From: a virus
Reading direction: 5' to 3' (one strand)
IMG/VR virus record: IMGVR_UViG_3300035670_000476
Span: 1 to 42,265 of that record
DNA length: 42,265 nt
Below, one piece after another: positions 30,461 through 36,440 of the stretch. Position numbers and translations under genes: made by a program. Position 1 is the stretch's first letter; each line of letters starts with the position of its first letter. The notes beneath the pieces are model-generated. The model saw only the letters and a list, made by a program, of their open reading frames with translations. It was not told the DNA's origin and made no database searches.

Positions 30461-30750
30461 TACTTACCCTCCGCTTGGTCGAGCGTATCGGTGATGTAAC
30501 GTGCATAGGTGATGCACGCCTCCAAGTCTTGCGGGTCCACCGGTTCGCCGAACTGCTCCTTCAGCTGCTGACCGCAATCGGCCAACTGGCGCTGGAAGCG
30601 ACTGAAGCCGGGGTACTTCTTTTCCAGCTGCTTGTCGTTCTTGCGCAGCACTTCCAGTTGGTTGGTATTGACCGGCTGCTGCGGGTTGGGCAGCTGCTGG
30701 CTCGGGGCGGCGATGATCATCGCCAAGATGAAAGCGATCAGGTGCGACAT
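30460..30750 (-). CDS. Small exported protein, 96 aa
   Basis: AGTAGGAA precedes the ATG. The N-terminus MSHLIAFILAMIIAAPSQQ looks like a signal peptide (short basic/polar start, hydrophobic core, AAPS-like cleavage region) or a single membrane anchor. The remainder is hydrophilic, Gln-rich and largely helical (LEVLRKNDKQLEKKYPGFSRFQRQLADCGQQL). It has two Cys, which could form a disulfide outside the cytoplasm. It is the first of four overlapping genes down to 29524. A spanin- or envelope-related role is possible, not shown. Confidence 0.8.
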   Translation of the reverse strand: MSHLIAFILAMIIAAPSQQLPNPQQPVNTNQLEVLRKNDKQLEKKYPGFSRFQRQLADCGQQLKEQFGEPVDPQDLEACITYARYITDTLDQAEGK

Positions 30751-30815
30751 TTCCTACTCTCCAGCGGCTGGTACAAAAGTTGTGGGGTGACGCAAAAAGA
30801 AATACAGCGAGTTAA

Positions 30816-30843
30816 CCCCCGGAGACGATCAGGTCTCCGGGGG
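30816..30843 (-). terminator. Hairpin after the IF2-N-like gene
   Basis: 11-bp stem CCCCCGGAGAC / GTCTCCGGGGG with a 6-nt loop (GATCAG on the plus strand), followed on the minus strand by TTAACTCGC, a loose version of the TTATGC motif. Confidence 0.8.
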
Positions 30844-30851
30844 CGTGTCGA

Positions 30852-31550
30852 TTACTCGAAGCGAGCGCGAGCGATCGGCAGCTTCTTGGTGCGGGTGTTG
30901 TGATGCGCTTCACCGCGCGGGGTGATCACCACGAACTCGACACCGGCCAGCTCTTCAGCATGACGGCTGTTGCGGAAGTAGCGTTCCAGGCGACGGGTCA
31001 GCGTCTCCACGGTGGAGCCCTTCGGCAGCGCCTTGCCGTAGGTGGTGCAGCCGCTGCGCAGATGCGACGGAGCACGGATCACCACACGCAGCTTGTCGAC
31101 GAAGAAGATCTCCTTTTCCAGCTCACGGATCGTCAGACCCGAGTTGTTGGCCGAAGTCTTCTTGGCTGCGGTCTTGGTGACCTTGATCAGCTTGCCGTCT
31201 TCGGTCTTGCGCAGGCGACGGTTGCGCGTTGCCTTGCCGAACGCTTCCACCAGCTCGGCCGTACTGATGGTCTTGACCTTCTTGCGGTACAGGGCCATGT
31301 TGTGGTTGTGGTTGGCCATGCGGACGCTGGCAGCCACCTTGATGAACTTGACACCCACTGCCAGTTCGTACTGGTCCAGCACCTTGCGTACGCGGCTGTA
31401 GTGCGGGCTGGTGGCGCGCACGCGGTAGTCACGCTTGACCTTGTAGCCCTTGTCCTTCAGATCCTGGAGCAGATCCTTCAGCGGGATGCCAGTGGCCTTG
31501 GCCAGCTGACGGTAGGTGGTCTCGGCGGTGACGTTGAAAATCTCAGACAT
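30852..31550 (-). CDS. Strongly basic protein with IF2-N-like domain
   Basis: 232 aa. AAGGAGAG precedes the ATG. Residues ~11-42 (TTYRQLAKATGIPLKDLLQDLKDKGYKV) resemble the small IF2-N winged domain found at the front of translation initiation factor IF2 and in some other nucleic-acid-linked proteins. The rest is highly basic and without acidic balance (RYRVRATSPHYSRVRKVL, GKATRNRRLRKTEDGKL, KTAAKKTSANNSG, RRLERYFRNSRH). That charge suggests RNA or DNA binding. A TATAAT element at 31609 and an imperfect palindrome at 31580-31600 lie in its upstream region. The domain match is by eye; function is open. Confidence 0.82.
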   Translation of the reverse strand: MSEIFNVTAETTYRQLAKATGIPLKDLLQDLKDKGYKVKRDYRVRATSPHYSRVRKVLDQYELAVGVKFIKVAASVRMANHNHNMALYRKKVKTISTAELVEAFGKATRNRRLRKTEDGKLIKVTKTAAKKTSANNSGLTIRELEKEIFFVDKLRVVIRAPSHLRSGCTTYGKALPKGSTVETLTRRLERYFRNSRHAEELAGVEFVVITPRGEAHHNTRTKKLPIARARFE

Positions 31551-31579
31551 GAATAACTCTCCTTGCTAACAAAGGTTGT

Positions 31580-31600
31580 GAACTTCCGGGATTGGAGTTC
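31580..31600 (-). promoter_or_regulatory. Imperfect palindrome in 5' leader
   Basis: GAACTTCC and TGGAGTTC face each other across 5 bp, between the TATAAT element and the start at 31550. It may be an operator or a leader hairpin for the IF2-N-like gene. Confidence 0.35.
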
Positions 31601-31605
31601 ACGAG

Positions 31606-31633
31606 GGTATTATAGCGATGAAACTTTTTTGTT
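31606..31633 (-). promoter_or_regulatory. Putative promoter, TATAAT with conserved flanks
   Basis: On the minus strand CAAAAAAGTTTCATCGC precedes TATAAT (31609-31614), which is followed by ACCCTCGTGAA, closely matching the element at 6602 (TTTCAGGAC, TATAAT, ACCTCAGTGAA). No -35 box of the usual type. It drives the IF2-N-like gene if active. Confidence 0.6.
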
Positions 31634-31646
31634 TGGTGGCATAAAA

Positions 31647-31664
31647 CCCCGCCCGAAGGCGGGG
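31647..31664 (-). terminator. UUCG hairpin followed by TTTTATGCC
   Basis: CCCCGCC / GGCGGGG with loop CGAA (TTCG on minus), flanked by GCATAATA before and TTTTATGCC after the stem on the minus strand. The preceding gene's TAA is part of the GCATAA sequence. Confidence 0.9.
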
Positions 31665-31669
31665 CTCTA

Positions 31670-32416
31670 TTATGCTTGGCGCTTAGCTTCACGTTGGGCG
31701 AGGAAGGCCATAAAGTTGGCGCTGTAGGTACGGGTAGTCTTGACCCGATAACCTTCGATGGGTTGGTACTCCCGGAACCACTTTTCGAACAGGTCGGCAC
31801 TTTCAACATTCGTCGCCCACCTCTCCGGGTGACGGATCAGTTCAGAGCCCTCCCAGCGACCGATGGCTTCGCAGCGAACCACTTCCAGATTCACCGTACC
31901 CTTGCGACGTGACAGCTCACCTTGCAGCCACAGCTTGAACTGGACACCTCCATGGCCGGGCACGCCAATCGGCAATTCGATCTGGATGTTCACCGCGTCG
32001 ATGGTGGCGTAGTCGGTATGCTGGTCGTAGGCGTATTCCTTACCAAACACATCCAGTCGAACGTAGGTGGGACCCTGGATCACATGACCGTCATCAGCCC
32101 AGATACCGCGTACCAGCAGACCTTCAACCGTGATATGTCCGTCGATGCTGTCATTGGCATGGATGAGACCCTGTTCTCGCAGATATGGGTGATCTGAAGA
32201 GTTCAACAGATCGTAGGTCTTATCCAGTTCGAAGTAACCCAGAGCGATGACACGGCCGTTGATCAGAACAGCATCATTGGCCGGCTCTTCGGTTGGGCCG
32301 TTTTCGAAGGTCAGTAGCTGGGTGTGTCGGGTGTCATTGGGAATGACGTGCTCTTCAACGACTTCCGTCTGGTCGCCGTCAAAAGCCACGGTCTGGATCT
32401 TCATTACATCGGACAT
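31670..32416 (-). CDS. Hypothetical protein, 248 aa, paralog of next gene
   Basis: Unrecognised. GAGGG lies upstream of the ATG. It resembles the neighbouring 207-aa protein: both have an I-N/D-G-x-x-x-x-x-x-x-F/L-D-x-x-Y-D-L stretch (NGRVIALGYFELDKTYDLL here), a later DSIDGHITVEGLLVRG-type segment, and a LPI followed by strand-rich FKLWLQGEL. The match suggests duplication. The C-terminal ~70 residues are Arg/Trp-rich (RHPERWATNVESADLFEKWF). Beta-rich and soluble; possibly virion- or host-interaction protein. Function unknown. Confidence 0.85.
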   Translation of the reverse strand: MSDVMKIQTVAFDGDQTEVVEEHVIPNDTRHTQLLTFENGPTEEPANDAVLINGRVIALGYFELDKTYDLLNSSDHPYLREQGLIHANDSIDGHITVEGLLVRGIWADDGHVIQGPTYVRLDVFGKEYAYDQHTDYATIDAVNIQIELPIGVPGHGGVQFKLWLQGELSRRKGTVNLEVVRCEAIGRWEGSELIRHPERWATNVESADLFEKWFREYQPIEGYRVKTTRTYSANFMAFLAQREAKRQA

Positions 32417-32425
32417 GGTTGGCCC

Positions 32426-33049
32426 TCAGCGTGTAGCGCGGTTGGCGTTGGCGCGGTAGGCGCCGACCTTGAAACCGCGCAGGGGGTTGAGATTGAAGAT
32501 CTTGGCACGCAGTTCCTTCTGCTGGCCGGAGGGAGCAGTGAGGATTTCGTTGATGCTCCACCAGACCTTGACGCTGCCGAACTCCACATTCAATTCGCCA
32601 GCGATGGCGTACTTGACGCGATGTTCTTCGCCGTCGATGGTAATCGGCAGGACGATGTATTCCTGCAGGCCGCGCACACGGCTGTTGCCTTCGACGGGGA
32701 ACTTGTCAAAGCAGAAGCGCTCAGAGAAAGCAGTGACGTCGATGATCTTCCACTCGGCATCCTTGGAGAACTCGTCTCGATAATACAGCGCGTCGATCGA
32801 GACCTCCTCGTCCAACGAGTCGGTAAAGTCGATGTGACCGCCGTGGAGCAGGGTGTGGTCCTGACTGACGCCGATCAGGTCGTAGGCGGTGTCGAACTTC
32901 AGCACGGCAACCGGCAGCAGCTTACCGTCCACTGCCAGATACTGCTTGGGAAGCTGGAAGTGCTCCAGGAAAATTCCCTGGCCCTGATCGATCGGGATGA
33001 CCGGGGTGCCCAGCTGGTAACTCGGTTTCACGATGGTTGCGTCACTCAT
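32426..33049 (-). CDS. Hypothetical protein, 207 aa, paralog of preceding gene
   Basis: Unrecognised. The start at 33049 (MSDATIVKPSYQLG) has AGAGAAAAAGAA upstream; the frame extends further to 33118 without support. Compared with the 248-aa neighbour it shares DGKLLPVAVLKFDTAYDLI, DSLDEEVSIDALYYRD, and LPITIDGEEHRVKYAIAGEL in the same order. It ends 9 bp before the start of that neighbour, so the two form a two-gene unit. Its C-terminus is basic (RGFKVGAYRANANRATR). No known motif. Confidence 0.85.
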   Translation of the reverse strand: MSDATIVKPSYQLGTPVIPIDQGQGIFLEHFQLPKQYLAVDGKLLPVAVLKFDTAYDLIGVSQDHTLLHGGHIDFTDSLDEEVSIDALYYRDEFSKDAEWKIIDVTAFSERFCFDKFPVEGNSRVRGLQEYIVLPITIDGEEHRVKYAIAGELNVEFGSVKVWWSINEILTAPSGQQKELRAKIFNLNPLRGFKVGAYRANANRATR

Positions 33050-33172
33050 TTCTTTTTCTCTGTGTTTGGGCGCGCAGAATGCGCAGCGCTCTGGCCTTTG
33101 AGCCACACCATCAAACACGGCTGTTTTTATTCACAGCATCCTATGGAGAGCATCATCCGCTGGAGCTTTACA

Positions 33173-33454
33173 ATGATTGCCGAGTTCTTCAACAAGTATC
33201 TGGTCAACGACTGGAAGCGGGCCTGGAAGTGGTTCTCGATGTGGGCCTTCTTCATCATCGGCTTCTCTCCGGAACTCTACGCACTGGCCGTACAGTACAA
33301 GCTGATCAGTGCTGGTCATCTGCCGCTGATCTTCGAGCGCCTGGTGCAGTGGGTTGGCTTCCTCGGTGCCGTCAGCCGCCTGGTCGATCAGAAGGCCATC
33401 GCCGAACGCTTTGCCCTGTTCAAGTCTGTCTTCGGCGGCAAGCAGCAAGAGTGA
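33173..33454 (+). CDS. Holin-like membrane protein, 93 aa
   Basis: The start at 33173 (MIAEFFNKYLVNDWKRAW) follows TGGAG by eight bases. Two hydrophobic segments (about 20-42 and 50-71) with a charged N-terminus and a basic C-terminus, and the stretch NDWKRAWKWFSMWAFFIIG, resemble small phage holin-like proteins of the type W-x-x-A-W-x-W-x-S in front of a first membrane helix. Such proteins open the inner membrane to let lysins act. It is alone on the plus strand, between minus-strand operons, which would let it be timed separately. Holin call is by pattern only. Confidence 0.7.
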   Translation: MIAEFFNKYLVNDWKRAWKWFSMWAFFIIGFSPELYALAVQYKLISAGHLPLIFERLVQWVGFLGAVSRLVDQKAIAERFALFKSVFGGKQQE

Positions 33455-33461
33455 CCATAAG

Positions 33462-33483
33462 CCCCCTCCCGTCTGGGAGGGGG
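33462..33483. terminator. Bidirectional hairpin between convergent genes
   Basis: 9-bp perfect stem CCCCCTCCC / GGGAGGGGG, 4-nt loop. It is followed by CGTTATGC on plus and GCTTATGG on minus, serving both the holin-like gene and the minus-strand gene at 33494. Confidence 0.88.
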
Positions 33484-33493
33484 CGTTATGCTG

Positions 33494-33835
33494 TCAACTG
33501 CGCAGGCGAATCCGATCCAGTGCAGACACGATCAGATCTTCAGTAGCCCGCTCTTGGCTCAGCTCCAGGTTCAGTTGGACCTTCGTAGCCAGAATGGTGT
33601 TACGTAGGGCTTCCTCAAAAACCTCCAGCGTACCCCACACCGAATACGGAGAGAACTCACCGAACGTGGCACCGTTAGTGCGGAAGATCACCTTGAGGTA
33701 ATCCAACCGCCGGCTCGGATCCAGACATGCCGTTACCGCTCTGAAGGCTGAGTCGGTTTCGAGCTGACACAGATGCTCATCATCGACTTCATTGAGGGCA
33801 TTGATCTCATACCCCCTGAAAGTAAAGCGCTGCAT
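33494..33835 (-). CDS. Hypothetical protein, 113 aa
   Basis: Unrecognised. AAGGA precedes the ATG. The protein has a strand-rich N-terminal part (MQRFTFRGYEINAL), an acidic/His segment (NEVDDEHLCQLETDSAF), then helical stretches (EVFEEALRNTILATKVQLNLELSQE). It lies 18 bp after nrdB and is probably co-transcribed with the RNR genes. No thioredoxin/glutaredoxin motif is present, so there is no sign that it is an RNR reductant. Confidence 0.82.
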   Translation of the reverse strand: MQRFTFRGYEINALNEVDDEHLCQLETDSAFRAVTACLDPSRRLDYLKVIFRTNGATFGEFSPYSVWGTLEVFEEALRNTILATKVQLNLELSQERATEDLIVSALDRIRLRS

Positions 33836-33853
33836 GCGCAGGATCCTTGCGGG

Positions 33854-35848
33854 TTAGAAGTTCATGTCGAAGGCAACTTCGCCTTGCACGCCGACCTGGT
33901 AGGCCGAGACGCGGCGCTCGAAGAAGTTGGTCAGTTCCTGGACGTCCTGCAGCTCCATGAACGGCAGCGGGTTGGAGACGTTGTACTTCTTCTTCATGCC
34001 CAGGCGCAGGAAGTGGTTGTCGGCGCAGTGCTGCAGGTACTGGCGCATGTCGTTGGTGGAGATGCCAGCCACGCCGCCGGAGAGGACGTCTTCAGCGAAC
34101 TGCAGCTCGCACTCGATGCCTTCTTCCAGCATCTGGTACACCTGCGCTTCCATCTCGGCGTCGAACAGGTCCGGCTCTTCTTCACGGATCACGCGCACCG
34201 ACTCGAAGGCGAAGTTCATGTGGCAGTTCCCGGTAACGTGAACCTTACCGTCCTGACGAACGATGATCATTCCGGTGGGTACGTTCACACAACCGACATC
34301 CCCGGTGAACGGTACGGTGACCAATTCCGCATTATGCAGGTCAGCGTAATCGCGATGCTTGATAAACAGGTTGTACACGTCGTTGTAGCTGTCGCTACGG
34401 CCGTCGGTCTTGCGGTAGAGGTTGGTGGCATACCCGGCCAGAGCGGCCACCGCCTGTACCTTGTTAACCGCGTCCTCGTTGGTATTGATGTACTGCACGC
34501 AGGTGCGGTCTTCAGCCAGATAACTGTCCCAATGGGAGACCTCTTCGATGAACTCACGCGCCCAGTTGCTATGGATCCGATCCATAGTCACCCAGGAGAA
34601 GTCCTTGTCGATGATTGCCATCAGCGAGGCAGGCATCTTAACGCGGTACACAACCTGGTCGTTACGCTCGTTTTCACGAGAGCTGATGACCTTGGAGTAA
34701 TCCCACCGCAGGCGATCCAACAGCGCTTCAAAGCGCTGGATCTTGCGTTCCTTGGCAAAGCCAAACTTAACGCCAACAGTACCGCTGCGCTCACCATTAC
34801 CATTGACGCGCTCAACGCCATCGGCCTGGTAAACGATAGCAAAGCGTTCGATGTCAGTCAACGTAGCCGCAGGACCCATGCCGAAGCCGGCGCAGACCAT
34901 TTCCGACGTCGAAGAAAGCGACATGTCCATCGCTTTAGTCTTGCGCAGTGCACCGGTGGTTTTGGAGCGCGTCACGTTGTCATGGTCATCGGTGGTCAGT
35001 AGCGACACACTCTTCTCAGTGCGGCAGTGGATCAGCTCACCGTTGAAAGGCTTGAGTACATAACCGCGCGGTTCCACAAAGCTCACAGTGCCGTCAGCGG
35101 CGTACTGGGCAACGTTGAAGCTATCGCCCGCCTCGCCCCGCGCAATGACCTCACGCAGGCCCACAAAGCCCTTATCGGTCAAAATCTCCGTGGAGTCCAC
35201 AGGCATACAGCTTTCGTCGCGGAACACCCAGTTGGTGCCGCTGGCCAGGCCGGAGAGCAGACCGCGCGAACGGAAGTAGTACACGTAGGCGAAGGCAGCG
35301 AAGAAGAACAGGCCTTCGATGATCGCGGCAAAGCAGATCTGGTTGAGCAGGAACTGCCGGCGGTGTTCGCGGGTTTCCAGCTTGTGCAGGTCCTGGATCG
35401 AGTCGATCCACTTGAAGCAGAAGTCGGCCTTCTTCTTGATCGAGGGGATGTTCTCGACCGCAGCAAAGGCGGCATTGCGCTGTTCCGGATCCGGCAGGTA
35501 GTTGTCCAGCAGGGTCAGGTAGAACTGCACGTGCAGGGCTTCTTCGTACAGCTGGCGCGACAGGTACATGCGCGCTTCAGGTGAGTTCAGGTGCTGGTAC
35601 AGGTTGAGCACCAGGTTGTTGGAGACGATGCTGTCGCCGGTGGCGAAGAACGCAACCAGGCGGTGGATCAGGTGTCGATCGGCCGGCGTCATCTTGTCAT
35701 GCAGGTCGCTGATGTCCAGCTGGAAGTTGATTTCATCAACCGTCCAGGTGTTCTTGATCGCGTCGCGGTACATGTCGTAGAACTGCGGGTAGCGCATCGG
35801 GCGCAGCGTCAGTTCGAAACCGGGGTCGAGCAACATTTTCTTCGTCAT
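33854..35848 (-). CDS. nrdB: Ribonucleotide reductase beta subunit (class Ia type) with intein
   Basis: 664 aa as translated; 336 aa once the intein (residues 214-541) is removed. Provides the diiron-tyrosyl radical needed by NrdA to make deoxynucleotides. Ligands as read against E. coli: D72, E103-x-x-H106 with the radical Tyr at 110, E178, and a second E-x-x-H whose Glu is E212 and whose His follows the intein. The intein sits between S213 and the C-extein CHMNFAF, so it splits this E-x-x-H motif, leaving the precursor without an intact metal site. The C-terminus (QGEVAFDMNF) is the likely NrdA-binding tail. It is downstream of nrdA, separated by an HNH gene. Confidence 0.95.
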   Translation of the reverse strand: MTKKMLLDPGFELTLRPMRYPQFYDMYRDAIKNTWTVDEINFQLDISDLHDKMTPADRHLIHRLVAFFATGDSIVSNNLVLNLYQHLNSPEARMYLSRQLYEEALHVQFYLTLLDNYLPDPEQRNAAFAAVENIPSIKKKADFCFKWIDSIQDLHKLETREHRRQFLLNQICFAAIIEGLFFFAAFAYVYYFRSRGLLSGLASGTNWVFRDESCMPVDSTEILTDKGFVGLREVIARGEAGDSFNVAQYAADGTVSFVEPRGYVLKPFNGELIHCRTEKSVSLLTTDDHDNVTRSKTTGALRKTKAMDMSLSSTSEMVCAGFGMGPAATLTDIERFAIVYQADGVERVNGNGERSGTVGVKFGFAKERKIQRFEALLDRLRWDYSKVISSRENERNDQVVYRVKMPASLMAIIDKDFSWVTMDRIHSNWAREFIEEVSHWDSYLAEDRTCVQYINTNEDAVNKVQAVAALAGYATNLYRKTDGRSDSYNDVYNLFIKHRDYADLHNAELVTVPFTGDVGCVNVPTGMIIVRQDGKVHVTGNCHMNFAFESVRVIREEEPDLFDAEMEAQVYQMLEEGIECELQFAEDVLSGGVAGISTNDMRQYLQHCADNHFLRLGMKKKYNVSNPLPFMELQDVQELTNFFERRVSAYQVGVQGEVAFDMNF
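34226..35209 (-). mobile_element. Intein in nrdB with degenerate LAGLIDADG-type endonuclease
   Basis: 328 residues. N-terminal Cys214 opens CMPVDSTEILTDKGFVGL, a typical block A; a block-B-like stretch with LLTTDDHDNVTR follows about 70 residues later. The C-terminal block ends VHVTGN followed by Cys as the +1 residue; the usual penultimate His is Gly. The middle has two segments like the paired LAGLIDADG/DOD endonuclease motifs: RFAIVYQADG and WAREFIEEVSHWDSYL, the second with the GDG core replaced. A following NTNEDAVNKVQAVAALAGY fits the DOD second half. Splicing is expected to join ES to CH and restore the diiron motif. Confidence 0.9.
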
Positions 35849-35875
35849 GATCTTCTTCTTGTCAGGGGATAAAGA

Positions 35876-35899
35876 GGGGGTGCCGTTGCGGGCACCCCC
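35876..35899 (-). terminator. Hairpin ahead of nrdB
   Basis: GGGGGTGCC / GGCACCCCC with a 6-nt loop, followed on the minus strand by TCTTTATCC. It lies between the HNH gene and nrdB, so it may lower or separate nrdB expression from nrdA. Confidence 0.78.
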
Positions 35900-35909
35900 A
35901 TCTCAGTTA

Positions 35910-36437
35910 CTACAGTCCGAGCTCTTCCCGGATCTGCTGGGATTCGCGTTGGTATTGCTCTCCGGAGATGATTCGACTGATGGCACTTTCATGCACACCG
36001 AACCGTCGCCCGAGTTCCGCATAGGTGGCGCCGTAGTACCAGTCGATGAAGATCACATGGATGTCATGGACCGTCAGTTTGGCACTGGCGTTGAGCACAC
36101 CGGGAGCAAGAGCTTGGCGTTTGCCAAGCGTCTGCCATGAATGGCGCATATTCTCGCCATGGGTGATCAGCTCAAGGTTGTCGAAGGCGGCATTGCGGGT
36201 GTCGCCGTCTTTGTGGTTGAGTTCAAGCCCGTTGCCCTTGCGTTCGTATTCCGGTAATGGCTCACCGGTGACGCACTCGTAGACAAGACGATGCTTGGTT
36301 TGGAGCTTACCCGCATCGCGGACAAACACCTGAGGGTACTTGATGTTGCTTCCCCTCAGATGCTTGCCGTGCGAGAAGACCTCACCGGATCGCGTGGCCT
36401 GAACACCCGGAAAGACCGGGTGCTGATACAGTTCCAT
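35910..36437 (-). CDS. HNH homing endonuclease-like protein
   Basis: 175 aa, directly between nrdA and nrdB. Residues 49-90 give HRLVYECVTGE and LELNHKDGDTRNAAFDNLEL, the H ... N-H ... N ... N layout of HNH nucleases found in free-standing phage homing genes. The C-terminus (DWYYGATYAELGRRFGVHESAISRII) is a helix-turn-helix likely to set DNA specificity. The ATG lies only 3 bp after the nrdA stop and lacks a good ribosome-binding site, so expression may rely on coupling to nrdA. Such genes beside or inside RNR genes typically cut intronless or intein-less alleles; activity here is inferred. Confidence 0.87.
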   Translation of the reverse strand: MELYQHPVFPGVQATRSGEVFSHGKHLRGSNIKYPQVFVRDAGKLQTKHRLVYECVTGEPLPEYERKGNGLELNHKDGDTRNAAFDNLELITHGENMRHSWQTLGKRQALAPGVLNASAKLTVHDIHVIFIDWYYGATYAELGRRFGVHESAISRIISGEQYQRESQQIREELGL

Positions 36438-36440
36438 GGA

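Noticed and set aside
33773-35002. Plus-strand open frame opposite nrdB and its intein
   Set aside because: Shadow frame opposite recognised NrdB and intein motifs.
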